A stretch of DNA of 64,000 nt, taken from NCBI RefSeq assembly GCF_017309185.1, contig NZ_JAEKJZ010000003.1, positions 248,001 to 312,000 of the forward strand, given 5' to 3'. This document shows, one piece after another, positions 26,854 to 35,137 of the stretch. A program made the position numbers and the translations under genes. Under the pieces are notes generated by a model. That model searched no databases and was not told the DNA's origin. It saw only the letters and a list, made by a program, of their open reading frames with translations. The DNA comes from Roseibium aggregatum. Lineage in GTDB: Bacteria; Pseudomonadota; Alphaproteobacteria; Rhizobiales; Stappiaceae. The first letter of the stretch is position 1; each line of letters opens with the position of its first letter.

Positions 26854-28155
26854 TTAGTAGCCTGCGGCTTCCATTTCTTCCGCCGTCAGAGCCTGCGCCT
26901 TGGCGAGGGCTTCGTCAGCCGACTGCTGTCCGGCCAGCGCCGCGGAGAACTCCTGGCCGACCTGGGTGGCGATGCCGGCAAACTCGGGGATCGCGACGAA
27001 CTGCACGCCGATATAAGGAACCGGTTTGACAGTCGGGTTGGTCGGATCGGCCGAATTGATGCTGTCCAGGGTCATCTTGGCGAAAGGCACCTTGGCGTAT
27101 TCCGGGTTCTCGTAAAGAGAGGTCCGCGTACCCGGAGGAACGTTTGCCCAGCCTTCCTCGGAAGCGACCAGTTCCAGGTATTCCTTGGAGGTCGCCCATT
27201 CGATGAATTGCTTCGCGGCGGCTTCCTTCTTGGTGCCGGCGGGAATCCCCAGGGCCCAGGCCCAGAGCCAGTTGCCGCGTTTGCCGAGACCGGTGTCGGG
27301 AGCAAGGGCGAAACCGACCTTGTCCGCGACGGTGGAGTCGTCCGGGTTGGTCACGAAGGAAGCGGCGACCGTGGCGTCAATCCACATGCCGCATTTGCCC
27401 TGCTGGAACAGCGACAGGTTTTCGTTAAAGCCGTTTGTGGAGGCTCCTGGAGGGCCTGCCTCGTTCATCAGGTCGAGATAGAAGGTCAGTGTTTCCTTCC
27501 ATTCCGGGCTGTCGAACTGGGGCTTCCAGTCTTCATCGAACCAGCGGGCGCCGAAAGCGTTGGACGTGGCGGTCAGGAACGCCATGTTCTCGCCCCAGCC
27601 CGCCTTGCCGCGCAGGCAGATGCCGTAGATCTCGTTGTCCTTGTCGGTCATCTTGCGGGCTGCATCCGCCACGAATTCCCAGGTCGGCGCGTCGGGCATT
27701 TCCAGCCCGGCTTTTTCCATGAGGTCCGTGCGATACATGATCATGGAGCTTTCGCCGTAGAACGGTGCGGCGTAGAGCGTGCCGTCGACGGACAGACCGC
27801 CACGCATGGCGGGCAGGATGTCGTCGGCATCGTAGCTTTCGGGGAGGTCGTCGAGCGAGACGAGCCAGCCCTGCTTACCCCAGATCGGCGTTTCGTACAT
27901 GCCGATGGTCATGATGTCGAACTGACCGCCCTTGGTGGCGATGTCCTGGGTGACGCGCTGACGAAGAACGTTTTCTTCCAGCGTGACCCATTCGACGTCG
28001 TGGCCGGTCTTTTCCGTGAAATCCTTGGTCAGACCCTGCATGCGGATCATGTCGCCGTTGTTCACGGTTGCGATGGTGAGTGTTTCTGCGGCTGCCGGAA
28101 CGCAAAGCGCAGCAACCGAACATGCGCCGAGCAGCGCACGGATATGAAATGCCAT
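26854..28155 (-). CDS. smoE: Polyol ABC transporter periplasmic binding protein
   Basis: This 433-aa extracellular solute-binding protein of family 1 has signal peptide MAFHIRALLGACSVAALCVP ending AAAE, then TLTIATVNNGDMIRMQGLTK. It has the family signature DATVAASFV and an aromatic-rich binding cleft (RWFDEDW, GWGENM). It binds sorbitol, mannitol or related polyols. A GGGAGG ribosome-binding site precedes the ATG at 28155. A promoter-like sequence lies about 50-75 bp upstream, so smoE onwards can be transcribed independently of the regulator gene. Confidence 0.9.
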   Translation of the reverse strand: MAFHIRALLGACSVAALCVPAAAETLTIATVNNGDMIRMQGLTKDFTEKTGHDVEWVTLEENVLRQRVTQDIATKGGQFDIMTIGMYETPIWGKQGWLVSLDDLPESYDADDILPAMRGGLSVDGTLYAAPFYGESSMIMYRTDLMEKAGLEMPDAPTWEFVADAARKMTDKDNEIYGICLRGKAGWGENMAFLTATSNAFGARWFDEDWKPQFDSPEWKETLTFYLDLMNEAGPPGASTNGFNENLSLFQQGKCGMWIDATVAASFVTNPDDSTVADKVGFALAPDTGLGKRGNWLWAWALGIPAGTKKEAAAKQFIEWATSKEYLELVASEEGWANVPPGTRTSLYENPEYAKVPFAKMTLDSINSADPTNPTVKPVPYIGVQFVAIPEFAGIATQVGQEFSAALAGQQSADEALAKAQALTAEEMEAAGY

Positions 28156-28200
28156 ATTATCCTCCCAGGCGAGATGGGCAATTGCCAGTCAAGCGGGCAA

Positions 28201-28230
28201 ATATTCATCTCAATTTATAAGCAGAGTCAA
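28201..28230 (-). promoter_or_regulatory. Predicted sigma70-type promoter of smoEFGKS-mtlK
   Basis: On the minus strand, TTGACT (28230-28225) and GAATAT (28206-28201) are separated by 18 nt; a one-base shift gives TGAATA with 17 nt. They lie in an AT-rich 163-bp gap between the regulator gene and smoE. Confidence 0.5.
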
Positions 28231-28261
28231 GGCTGGAAACGTGCAAAATCATTAAGAATTC

Positions 28262-28273
28262 GCGCTGCAGCGC
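28262..28273. promoter_or_regulatory. 12-bp palindrome, possible SorC-family operator
   Basis: GCGCTGCAGCGC is a perfect palindrome in an otherwise AT-rich spacer, 32 bp upstream of the predicted smoE -35 box. That is a suitable position for activator binding by the regulator encoded next door. Function is inferred from location only. Confidence 0.4.
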
Positions 28274-28318
28274 AAAAACACATTTAAAAACAATTGGATA
28301 ATTTCGGTGAGAATATGC

Positions 28319-29275
28319 TCAGGCTTTGAGCAATTGCTCTGCGGTGGATTCGTTGGTGATCAGGCAATTAATGAATTTGCCCTTGAGCGCACCGAGCATG
28401 GCCGGGACCTTGATGTCCCCGGCGGCCACCCCGTAGACCGGTTTTTCGCCGGCGGGCAGCAGGGGCGCACTTGCAACGAGGTCGTTGGTGTGGCCGTCGA
28501 TCAACGCGCCGTTCCTGTCATAGACCCAACTTGTGATTTCACCGACTGCCCCGGCGTTCTCCATGGCGCGCATTTCATCGAGGCTGACAAACCCGTCGAC
28601 GGCGAGCGGAGCGGAGGGGCCCATATTGCCGATCCCGACAAAGGTGGCGTCGGCCTGACGGATCAGGTCCAGAATGTTGTGCACGGCTTCCTGATTGTGC
28701 AGAAGCTGGAGTTCCTCGCGGCTTCTGGCGAAAACGGGCAGGGGCATGGGATAATGGCGGGCATTGATCCTGTCGGCCAGACGGATGATGACGTTGTAGG
28801 CCGACGCGGACCCGTCGGACATCATGTTGCCGAGCAGGGAAACGATCCGGTGCTGCGGACAGTCCATGGCGGGCAACTGGTCCACCGAGGCACGCAGGGT
28901 CCTGCCGGTGCCGTAGGCGATGATCTTCGGCTGTTGAGAGCGGAACTGGCGTTCCATCTCGGCGGCGGCCGCCTGGGCGATGCCGATGGGCGAGCCGGGG
29001 GCGTCGGGATCGGACGGCACCACTTCGCAGCTCTTGAGCCCGAACCGTTCCACAATAAGGCTGCTGAGTTCCATGCAATGGGCGATCGGGTGGTCGAGGC
29101 GCACCTTGATGAGCCGCTCGCTGACGGCAAGCGATACCAGCCGCTGGGCGGATTGCCGGGAGACGCCGAGTTTGCGGGCGATTTCATCCTGGGTGTTCCC
29201 GGCCACATAGTAGAGCCAGCCCGCCCGAGCTGCGTCGTCCAGGCGGGAAACTTCGGCGGAGGTTTTCTGTTTCAT
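28319..29275 (-). CDS. smoC: SorC/DeoR-type sugar-binding transcriptional regulator
   Basis: This 318-aa protein has an N-terminal HTH (GNTQDEIARKLGVSRQSAQR, about residues 26-45) and a SorC-type sugar-phosphate-binding domain at about 60-318 (GTGRTLRASVDQLPAMDC, VGIGNMGPSAPLAVDGFVS). The ATG at 29273-29275 lies 1 nt after the HAD stop. The upstream in-frame extension lies inside the HAD gene and is not credible. It probably controls the polyol operon in response to a polyol or phosphorylated ketose. Confidence 0.9.
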   Translation of the reverse strand: MKQKTSAEVSRLDDAARAGWLYYVAGNTQDEIARKLGVSRQSAQRLVSLAVSERLIKVRLDHPIAHCMELSSLIVERFGLKSCEVVPSDPDAPGSPIGIAQAAAAEMERQFRSQQPKIIAYGTGRTLRASVDQLPAMDCPQHRIVSLLGNMMSDGSASAYNVIIRLADRINARHYPMPLPVFARSREELQLLHNQEAVHNILDLIRQADATFVGIGNMGPSAPLAVDGFVSLDEMRAMENAGAVGEITSWVYDRNGALIDGHTNDLVASAPLLPAGEKPVYGVAAGDIKVPAMLGALKGKFINCLITNESTAEQLLKA

Positions 29276-29276
29276 G

Positions 29277-29963
29277 TCAATTGCCGGTTCGTCGCAGATC
29301 CGGCATAAGCTGATAGAATTCGCCGAAAGATGCAAATACTTGCGCGGCGCCTGCCGCGGCGTCCGGGGTGTTCGCCAGGTGTTTCAGATGCGATCCGCCG
29401 GTGAACCGCCAGACCCGCATTCCCGCCGCGAGGCCCGCCTTGATGCCGTTTTCGCTGTCCTCGATCACCAGGCAATTTGCGGGATCGGACCCGTGTTTTT
29501 CCGCCGCCAGCAGGAAAAGATCCGGGGCGGGCTTGCCGTGCCGGACTTCGGACGCGGTGGTTGTCCGCCCGGAAAACTTTTCCGTCAGGCCGGCGATTTC
29601 CAGCGAACGGGCCAGCCTCGGCGGGCTGGAACTGGTGGCGAGGCAATAGTCGCAGGCCAGGGTATCGATCACATCCTTGACGCCTGGAATGGCGCGCAGA
29701 TCGTTTTCGAAGGCGGCGAGCAGGTTCGCCCGGTATTCCGTCTCGAATTCCGGCGGCAGATGGACGCCGAATTCCTCGCGGATCTGCTGCAGGACGATCG
29801 GATAGCTGCGCCCCAGAAAATGGTGGGCGACATAGTCCATCGTGATGTGGACCTGCCGTTTCGCCAGTTCCTCCACCAGCATGCGCGCGCTGATGACTTC
29901 GCTGTCGATCAAGACGCCGTCGCAATCGAAGATGACAAGGTCGATGTGTTCGGAAGCGGCCAG
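29277..29963 (-). CDS. HAD-superfamily sugar-phosphate phosphatase with probable CTG start
   Basis: This 228-aa HAD hydrolase (beta-phosphoglucomutase/phosphatase type) has motif I FDCDGVLIDSE with nucleophile and acid Asp, motif II Thr/Ser in LATSSSPPR, motif III Lys in RHGKPAPD and motif IV VIEDSENGIKAG. No ATG, GTG or TTG lies upstream of motif I before the in-frame TAA just after the DUF1523 gene. The first TTG would delete the catalytic Asp pair. The only well-placed codon is CTG at 29961-29963, with GGAG 6 nt before it. It likely dephosphorylates a sugar phosphate in the polyol pathway. It is the first gene of the smo cluster, 27 bp after the DUF1523 gene. Confidence 0.85.
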   Translation of the reverse strand: MAASEHIDLVIFDCDGVLIDSEVISARMLVEELAKRQVHITMDYVAHHFLGRSYPIVLQQIREEFGVHLPPEFETEYRANLLAAFENDLRAIPGVKDVIDTLACDYCLATSSSPPRLARSLEIAGLTEKFSGRTTTASEVRHGKPAPDLFLLAAEKHGSDPANCLVIEDSENGIKAGLAAGMRVWRFTGGSHLKHLANTPDAAAGAAQVFASFGEFYQLMPDLRRTGN

Positions 29964-29990
29964 TTTCGTCTCCAGGCGGTTATACCGAGT

Positions 29991-30671
29991 TTATTTTTTG
30001 GGCGCCCCGAACCAGCGCCGGAACCATTGGCGGAAGCCGCTCGTAGCCGCGCTTGCGTGTCTTTGGGCGTGGCTCCGCGCCTGTTCGGCGTTTTCTCCGA
30101 CATCGTCAATGAATTCGTCGATATTCGCAACGACGGGATCTATGCGTCTGCGTTTGAAGGCGTCAATCGTGCGGTAGGCCAGATAGAGGATGAGCAGCAC
30201 GACCGCAAAGAAGATGATGTTGAACCATGGAATGAGGAAGACGTCGGGACCGGAGACCTGTTCGATGTCGATGGCGTTCGGGAAGATGGTGAAGAGCTTG
30301 ATCCGCCAGCCGTAATGGGTCACGGCGACCCAGACGTCTCCCTCCTTCTTGACGAGATCCTGCGCCTGGGCGGTGATGTTGCTGCTGTCGAACTTGAAAT
30401 AGGGAGGCCAGCCCCAGTCGGTGTCCTCGTTTCGGTAGACCCGGGGGTCTCCGTTCGGCCAGACCGTGTTGATGAAGCGCACATCCCGGGTCCAGCTCGT
30501 GTTGGTGCCGGCGTCGGGCGCGGCCCAGAACAGGGATGAGGAGCCGATATCCATTCGCTTGACGTCGGTTCCGACAACCCGGACCACGTCCCGGCCGGGG
30601 AGGGTGTAGTGCGCGAACAGCACGATGACGAGCACCAGGGGAATGCCGATGATCCATTTCAAGTATTTCAT
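29991..30671 (-). CDS. DUF1523-family membrane protein
   Basis: This 226-aa protein matches my memory of the alphaproteobacterial DUF1523 family. It has an N-terminal membrane helix (MKYLKWIIGIPLVLVIVLFA), a roughly 120-residue domain outside that helix (FINTVWPNGDPRVYRNEDTD, VAVTHYGWRIKLFTIFPNAI), a second helix at about 147-167 (IPWFNIIFFAVVLLILYLAY) and a basic, alanine-rich C-terminus. The start MKYLKW (30669-30671) overlaps the upstream stop by 4 bp, so it is translationally coupled to the five-gene AAA+ cluster. Function unknown; it may tether the complex to the membrane. Confidence 0.75.
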   Translation of the reverse strand: MKYLKWIIGIPLVLVIVLFAHYTLPGRDVVRVVGTDVKRMDIGSSSLFWAAPDAGTNTSWTRDVRFINTVWPNGDPRVYRNEDTDWGWPPYFKFDSSNITAQAQDLVKKEGDVWVAVTHYGWRIKLFTIFPNAIDIEQVSGPDVFLIPWFNIIFFAVVLLILYLAYRTIDAFKRRRIDPVVANIDEFIDDVGENAEQARSHAQRHASAATSGFRQWFRRWFGAPKK

Positions 30672-32038
30672 CGCTCGTCGTCCCACTCGTCGTCTTCAAA
30701 TTCCGGTCTTGCGCCCCAAGGCCCCATTCTGTCGTCGGGGCGGGAGACCTCCGCATCCTCTGACATGTCGGGTTCCGGTCCGAAAAGCTCTTCGCGGGTT
30801 CCAACCTTGTCGAGCATGTATTCCTCGGCGAGAAACCTTGCCGCGTAGGTCCTTTTGGCATCCGTCCAGGTGTTGTAGTGCCTGTAGAATGCGTCCTTGT
30901 GGCAGATGAAAAGCTGCCGGAAATCCAGCGGTGTCAGTTCCGCCAGAAGCATGTTGACCAGAGGCTTGTCCCGGTGGTTCGCGGATCTGAACAGATAGAA
31001 GAAGGCGGGGTCGTCCGGAGCCGGCCGTCGAATGCGCGACCCCGAACTCAGTTGCCGTACCGTTTCTTCCAAAGCGTGATAGGCGTCCGGCAGGTCCCTG
31101 CGGTATTTGCGCTTCAGGGACCTGAGGTCGTGGCGTTTGATCCCTGACAGGTTCTCGCCCTGATTGGCGGCGGTGTCGATGACGATGAAATCGAGCTTCT
31201 GCTTCAAGACGGGGGCAGCGTCCGCCTTCATCACATCGACAATCGACTCGATCAGGCCGCTTTTCAGCAGATAGACAGCGACAGCCTCACGATCGTCCAG
31301 GCTCAGGAGCTGGTCCACCGGCAGGTCGCCGGGATCCGTATCCAGCGCCGCCGCGGAAATGCAGGCGGTCTGTTTGACGTCGCGGAGAACATAAAGCCCG
31401 CCATAATGCGAGGTGTAGAAGTTGCCCTGCTCGAAACTGTGCGAGTGCAGGGACAGAGGTGTTCGGACGATGTCGCCGGTGTGCCTGGCGAGTTCCACCA
31501 TCTCCGCGATCAGCACATCGTCCCACCAGCCGTCCGGTTCGTTCAGGAAACGGTCGATCCTGTGCGACAGGTCCTCGCTGGCTTCGACATGCGCGCCGAC
31601 CGTATCCGCCTCGACCTCGATTCTGCGGATGTCGAAAAGATCGCGGGGGCTGTCGATCGAAAACACCGAGTTCAGCAGTTCGCCGACTACGGCGTCGCGA
31701 ATGGACAGCGCGAAGAGCTGATCCTCGTTCGCCTCGATGAAGCGCTTGAGAATGGACCGTGACGTGGAGAAATGGGCGTTGAGCAGGGGCGCCGACCTCT
31801 GGGCCACCGAAAGGAAAATGAACTGCCGATTGCAGCCGTTCGGATTGAGATAAAGCGGGTCGTCCAGCTCGTCGCCGATTTCCGGCGAGAAACCGGAGAT
31901 GTCGATATGAAATTCTTCCAGGGACGTTCGTTTGCCCGTGAGATGCTCGAGGGCGCGATTGTAGCGGCCGACCAGGGACGGGGAGGACACTTCCACCAGG
32001 TTGCCGTACATCAACCCGTTTTTGACGAGCCGCATCAT
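30668..32038 (-). CDS. Conserved protein of unknown function in the AAA+ cluster
   Basis: This 456-aa soluble protein begins MMRLVKNGLMYGNLVEVSSP. I do not recognise it with certainty; I recall a DUF6638 label for such neighbours but could not verify this. It has no signal or membrane segment and mixed alpha/beta composition. A charged region DLRSLKRKYRRDLPDAYHAL lies at about 320, and the tail is very acidic (EFEDDEWDDER). It overlaps the AAA+ gene by 4 bp and the DUF1523 gene by 4 bp, so it is part of one tightly coupled operon. Its acidic tail could be a docking element for the ATPase. Confidence 0.8.
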   Translation of the reverse strand: MMRLVKNGLMYGNLVEVSSPSLVGRYNRALEHLTGKRTSLEEFHIDISGFSPEIGDELDDPLYLNPNGCNRQFIFLSVAQRSAPLLNAHFSTSRSILKRFIEANEDQLFALSIRDAVVGELLNSVFSIDSPRDLFDIRRIEVEADTVGAHVEASEDLSHRIDRFLNEPDGWWDDVLIAEMVELARHTGDIVRTPLSLHSHSFEQGNFYTSHYGGLYVLRDVKQTACISAAALDTDPGDLPVDQLLSLDDREAVAVYLLKSGLIESIVDVMKADAAPVLKQKLDFIVIDTAANQGENLSGIKRHDLRSLKRKYRRDLPDAYHALEETVRQLSSGSRIRRPAPDDPAFFYLFRSANHRDKPLVNMLLAELTPLDFRQLFICHKDAFYRHYNTWTDAKRTYAARFLAEEYMLDKVGTREELFGPEPDMSEDAEVSRPDDRMGPWGARPEFEDDEWDDER

Positions 32039-33984
32039 GAGCGGGACGCCTCCATGAAGCGGCGCTTGGCTTCCTCCATGCGCTGCATGTCCCTGACCGC
32101 ATTGTCGATGGCGGCTTCGTCGGACTTGTCGGCGTACCGGAACTCACTGTCGGCGTACCGGTTGATTTCCTGGATCACCATGTCGACCGTGATCGGCTGG
32201 GCCAGGTCCGCGATCATGGATTTCTTGGTCGCGTAATCCTTGAACAGGAAGAGGTCCGGGTTTTCCATCCATTCGTCCGGCAACTCGAAATCCATGGCAC
32301 GGACCTTGATGGCGTCCGTGATGTTCTTGATCGCCCGGCCGGTGAACCTTTCGTCGGCTTCCTGGATGGCTTTCAGGTAGGCGCCCATTTTCGCGATCGT
32401 GTCCAATGGGCCGGTCTTTGCCTGAACCTCGTCGAACACTTTTGCAAGGGCGTCCTCCTGCGGACGGGAATGACGGTCGTAGGAGGCGGCGACCGCCTTC
32501 TTGATGGCCTGGGCCTCGAAGAGGTCGTGGTCTCCGACCGGGATCGCATGGTTCTTGCCCATCAGCAGATGGAGGATGTCGATGTAATCCTCTCTGGTCT
32601 GCGGTCCATCGACCAGAAAGCGCGCTCCGGCCCGTTGGCGCAGCGCATCGTCGACGTTCTCGGGATAGTTGGAGAACATGCCGAACGTGCAGTTGCCGCG
32701 GACCACGGTGTTGGCGCCGGCGAAGCTTTCCATGAGCACGGCGGTAATCTCAAGCTGACCCGCCGAGGACTGCCGGTCGCCCCGCTTGCCCGCAAGCTGG
32801 TCGATATCGTCGATGGTGCCGAAGCCGATCACGTTCGGGTCCGTCACGGTCTTGATGAAGGCCTTCGCGTTCTGGGCGGACTTACCCTGGTAGCTGTCGA
32901 TGCTTTCCGTCGACAGGTTCTGGTAGCGGAACGGGTAGCCGGCATTGGCGCAGTAGTCGTTGATCAATCCGGCCATCATCTGGATCAGCGTCGTCTTGCC
33001 CGTGCCGGGCTTGCCGTCGCCCATGAAGGTGAAGATGAAACCGCCCAGTTCGGCGAAGGGGTTGAGCTTGTGCTCGAAGTCGTAGGCCATCAGCATCTTG
33101 GCAAGCTTCATGGCTTGGTACTTGGCGATGTGGTTGCCGACAACCTCTTCCGGCTTCTTGAAGGCCATCGACAGACTTGCCGTGCGGGCCCTTGCGGCGG
33201 GCGTGAAGCCGGTGATTTCGAAGTCGTCGGCCTCGACGCGGTAGCGCGACTGACTGAAAGGATGCAGCACAAGGGAATTTTCCGCGCGCAGCGCCACCTT
33301 TTCCATGAGCTGTTCGCAAAAGGATGTGATCAGGTCGATCAGCTGGCTGTCGGTCTCGACCTGTGCCGCCGCGATTTCCTGATCCAGCTCCCAGAGGATG
33401 CCGTGCAGCGCGAGCTGATCGTTGTCGAGCAGGATTTCCTCGACCTCGCCGCTTTGGACGGTGGCTTCCTCCGTGGTGCCGACAAGGCCCGACAGCAGGA
33501 AGTCGGTCATGTTCGCGAACACATGCAGCGAGATCAGCGCCGAAGCCGAAAGGAGCTGCTGAAACCGGTCCTTGCGCGAAGCGTCAAGGGTGCCGGCAAG
33601 GTTGCTGCGCTTGAGGTCGGCGAGTTCGGTCTGCTCGGCGAACTGGTCGGAGGCGACATGGGCCACGGCGATGGCCCGCCGCAGCGCGCGCAGGACGCTT
33701 GCCTGCGACGGGGTTGTCAGCGGGTCGTCGTCGCACTCGAGGATGCGTACGCTCAGTTGAACGCCTTCCGGCCGCGCCGTCGAGCGGGTGACCAGGCCGG
33801 GGGTCGTGGAGCGGAACCGCCGCCTGGTGCCGAGACCGGGAGAGCGTTCCTGAACGACGTCGGGCTGGCTTTTGGCCGCGATCCGGGGCGTGTGGTCGAA
33901 GCCGGCAAGCATGGCTTCCGCAAGCGGGTACTTCTCGCGGATGCGGTCTTCTTTCAGTTCCATGAGGTCGTTGGAAGTCGTCAC
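32035..33984 (-). CDS. AAA+ ATPase of an uncharacterised five-gene cluster
   Basis: This 649-aa protein has an N-terminal helical region (1 to about 300) of unknown fold and one AAA+ module from about 300. Walker A is GDGKPGTGKTT near 321-331. Walker B with downstream box reads IGFGTIDDIDQLAGKRGD, resembling the IDEIDxxxxKR of FtsH/Cdc48-type ATPases but with Asp where the catalytic Glu normally stands. Sensor 1 and the second region of homology appear as MFSNYPENVDDALRQRAGA. It has no protease domain or signal. Partners are likely the coiled-coil and unknown proteins encoded around it. A remodelling ATPase role is inferred. Confidence 0.82.
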   Translation of the reverse strand: MTTSNDLMELKEDRIREKYPLAEAMLAGFDHTPRIAAKSQPDVVQERSPGLGTRRRFRSTTPGLVTRSTARPEGVQLSVRILECDDDPLTTPSQASVLRALRRAIAVAHVASDQFAEQTELADLKRSNLAGTLDASRKDRFQQLLSASALISLHVFANMTDFLLSGLVGTTEEATVQSGEVEEILLDNDQLALHGILWELDQEIAAAQVETDSQLIDLITSFCEQLMEKVALRAENSLVLHPFSQSRYRVEADDFEITGFTPAARARTASLSMAFKKPEEVVGNHIAKYQAMKLAKMLMAYDFEHKLNPFAELGGFIFTFMGDGKPGTGKTTLIQMMAGLINDYCANAGYPFRYQNLSTESIDSYQGKSAQNAKAFIKTVTDPNVIGFGTIDDIDQLAGKRGDRQSSAGQLEITAVLMESFAGANTVVRGNCTFGMFSNYPENVDDALRQRAGARFLVDGPQTREDYIDILHLLMGKNHAIPVGDHDLFEAQAIKKAVAASYDRHSRPQEDALAKVFDEVQAKTGPLDTIAKMGAYLKAIQEADERFTGRAIKNITDAIKVRAMDFELPDEWMENPDLFLFKDYATKKSMIADLAQPITVDMVIQEINRYADSEFRYADKSDEAAIDNAVRDMQRMEEAKRRFMEASRS

Positions 33985-33993
33985 GCGCGAAAC

Positions 33994-35127
33994 CTATCTG
34001 TAGCTGAGGATCTTGCCGCTCGGGCTGACGGCATACTTGCGGATGTTGGCAAAGCCGGGGGGCGCGAGTTCCTCCAGGATCTGGTACGGCCGCTGCGGCA
34101 GAATGAGGGAGCGCTGCTGGTGGGTGTGTCCGGCCGCGTCGTCCGGCGCCTGGCCGGAGGCGGCGAACGGATCGAGCTGATAGATCTGCCGTTCCACGGA
34201 GGAAAAGAAGCCGGTAGACTCCTGCTTCGAACTGGAGGCGACCAGGGTTTCGGTGGTCCAGGCGAGCGCCCAGTCGTCACCGGGCTTGCCGCCGGCCTGG
34301 CCGAGAACGTCGCGCAGCGGTCCGCTTTGCTGTGTGAACACGTGACTGTACATTGGGCCGACGTAAAACCGGCGCAGTCTCTTGGGGTGCAGGTCGTCGA
34401 AATCTCGGTCGAATCCGCGCGCGATTGTCACCAGTTTCAGCGATGACGACGACTGCGCGCTCAGATGGCCCTGAACCCGTGGCCAGCGGCGCTCGTCCTT
34501 GGCGAGCGGTTTCTTGCCGGTGTCCTCCAGATCCATCACATAGACGAGCGGAATGTTCTGCTGGCTGTCGTAGACCGCCCAGTGCAGCCGGTATTTCCGG
34601 CGATTTTCCGAAACGTTTCCGGTCCATGCCGCGCGTGGATCGTTGCGCGCCCAAAACAGCGGGGCGTCCGTCAGTACCTCGTAGTATCTTCGCTCCGAGG
34701 CGGCGAATTGAAGGTTCACCGGGGCGCTTTGCTCGCGCAGGATATGATCCAGCATGCGCAGTTTCAGATCGCGCATGTCCGGCAGGGACGCCAGGTGGCG
34801 CTTCGCCTGCATGGCGTCATTCGCCATTTCAAGCAGTTCCTGGTAGACCGGGAAGCCGCTGTCCTGCCGGTCGATGCTCATGAGCTTCGGCAGCTTGTCG
34901 GAGACGCGCCCGGTCAAGAGGTACTTGTAGGAGAGTGCGCTGAAAGTGCCTGCAAGTCCGTTCAGATAGTCCTGCAGGATCGGAATTTCGCTTTCGAGCG
35001 CCGTGTCTTCCGACAGGACGCTGGCGGCCACGCCTTTCAGGTGGGAGATGATCCGTTCGAACTTCGAGAAGTAGCGCCGTGTTTCATGCGCTGCTTCCAG
35101 GGTCCGGTGATCCAGGGTCAGATCCAA
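33994..35127 (-). CDS. Conserved protein of unknown function in the AAA+ cluster
   Basis: This 377-aa soluble protein (MDLTLDHRTLEAAHETRRYF) has a helical first half (about 1-130) and a mixed second half with aromatic- and arginine-rich stretches (RYYEVLTDAPLFWARNDPRA, HPKRLRRFYVGPMYSHVFT). No known catalytic motif was recognised. I recall a DUF6384 label for proteins in this gene order but cannot confirm it. It lies 9 bp from the AAA+ gene and 10 bp from the coiled-coil gene, all in one direction. Confidence 0.78.
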   Translation of the reverse strand: MDLTLDHRTLEAAHETRRYFSKFERIISHLKGVAASVLSEDTALESEIPILQDYLNGLAGTFSALSYKYLLTGRVSDKLPKLMSIDRQDSGFPVYQELLEMANDAMQAKRHLASLPDMRDLKLRMLDHILREQSAPVNLQFAASERRYYEVLTDAPLFWARNDPRAAWTGNVSENRRKYRLHWAVYDSQQNIPLVYVMDLEDTGKKPLAKDERRWPRVQGHLSAQSSSSLKLVTIARGFDRDFDDLHPKRLRRFYVGPMYSHVFTQQSGPLRDVLGQAGGKPGDDWALAWTTETLVASSSKQESTGFFSSVERQIYQLDPFAASGQAPDDAAGHTHQQRSLILPQRPYQILEELAPPGFANIRKYAVSPSGKILSYR

Positions 35128-35137
35128 GGGTCAGCCC

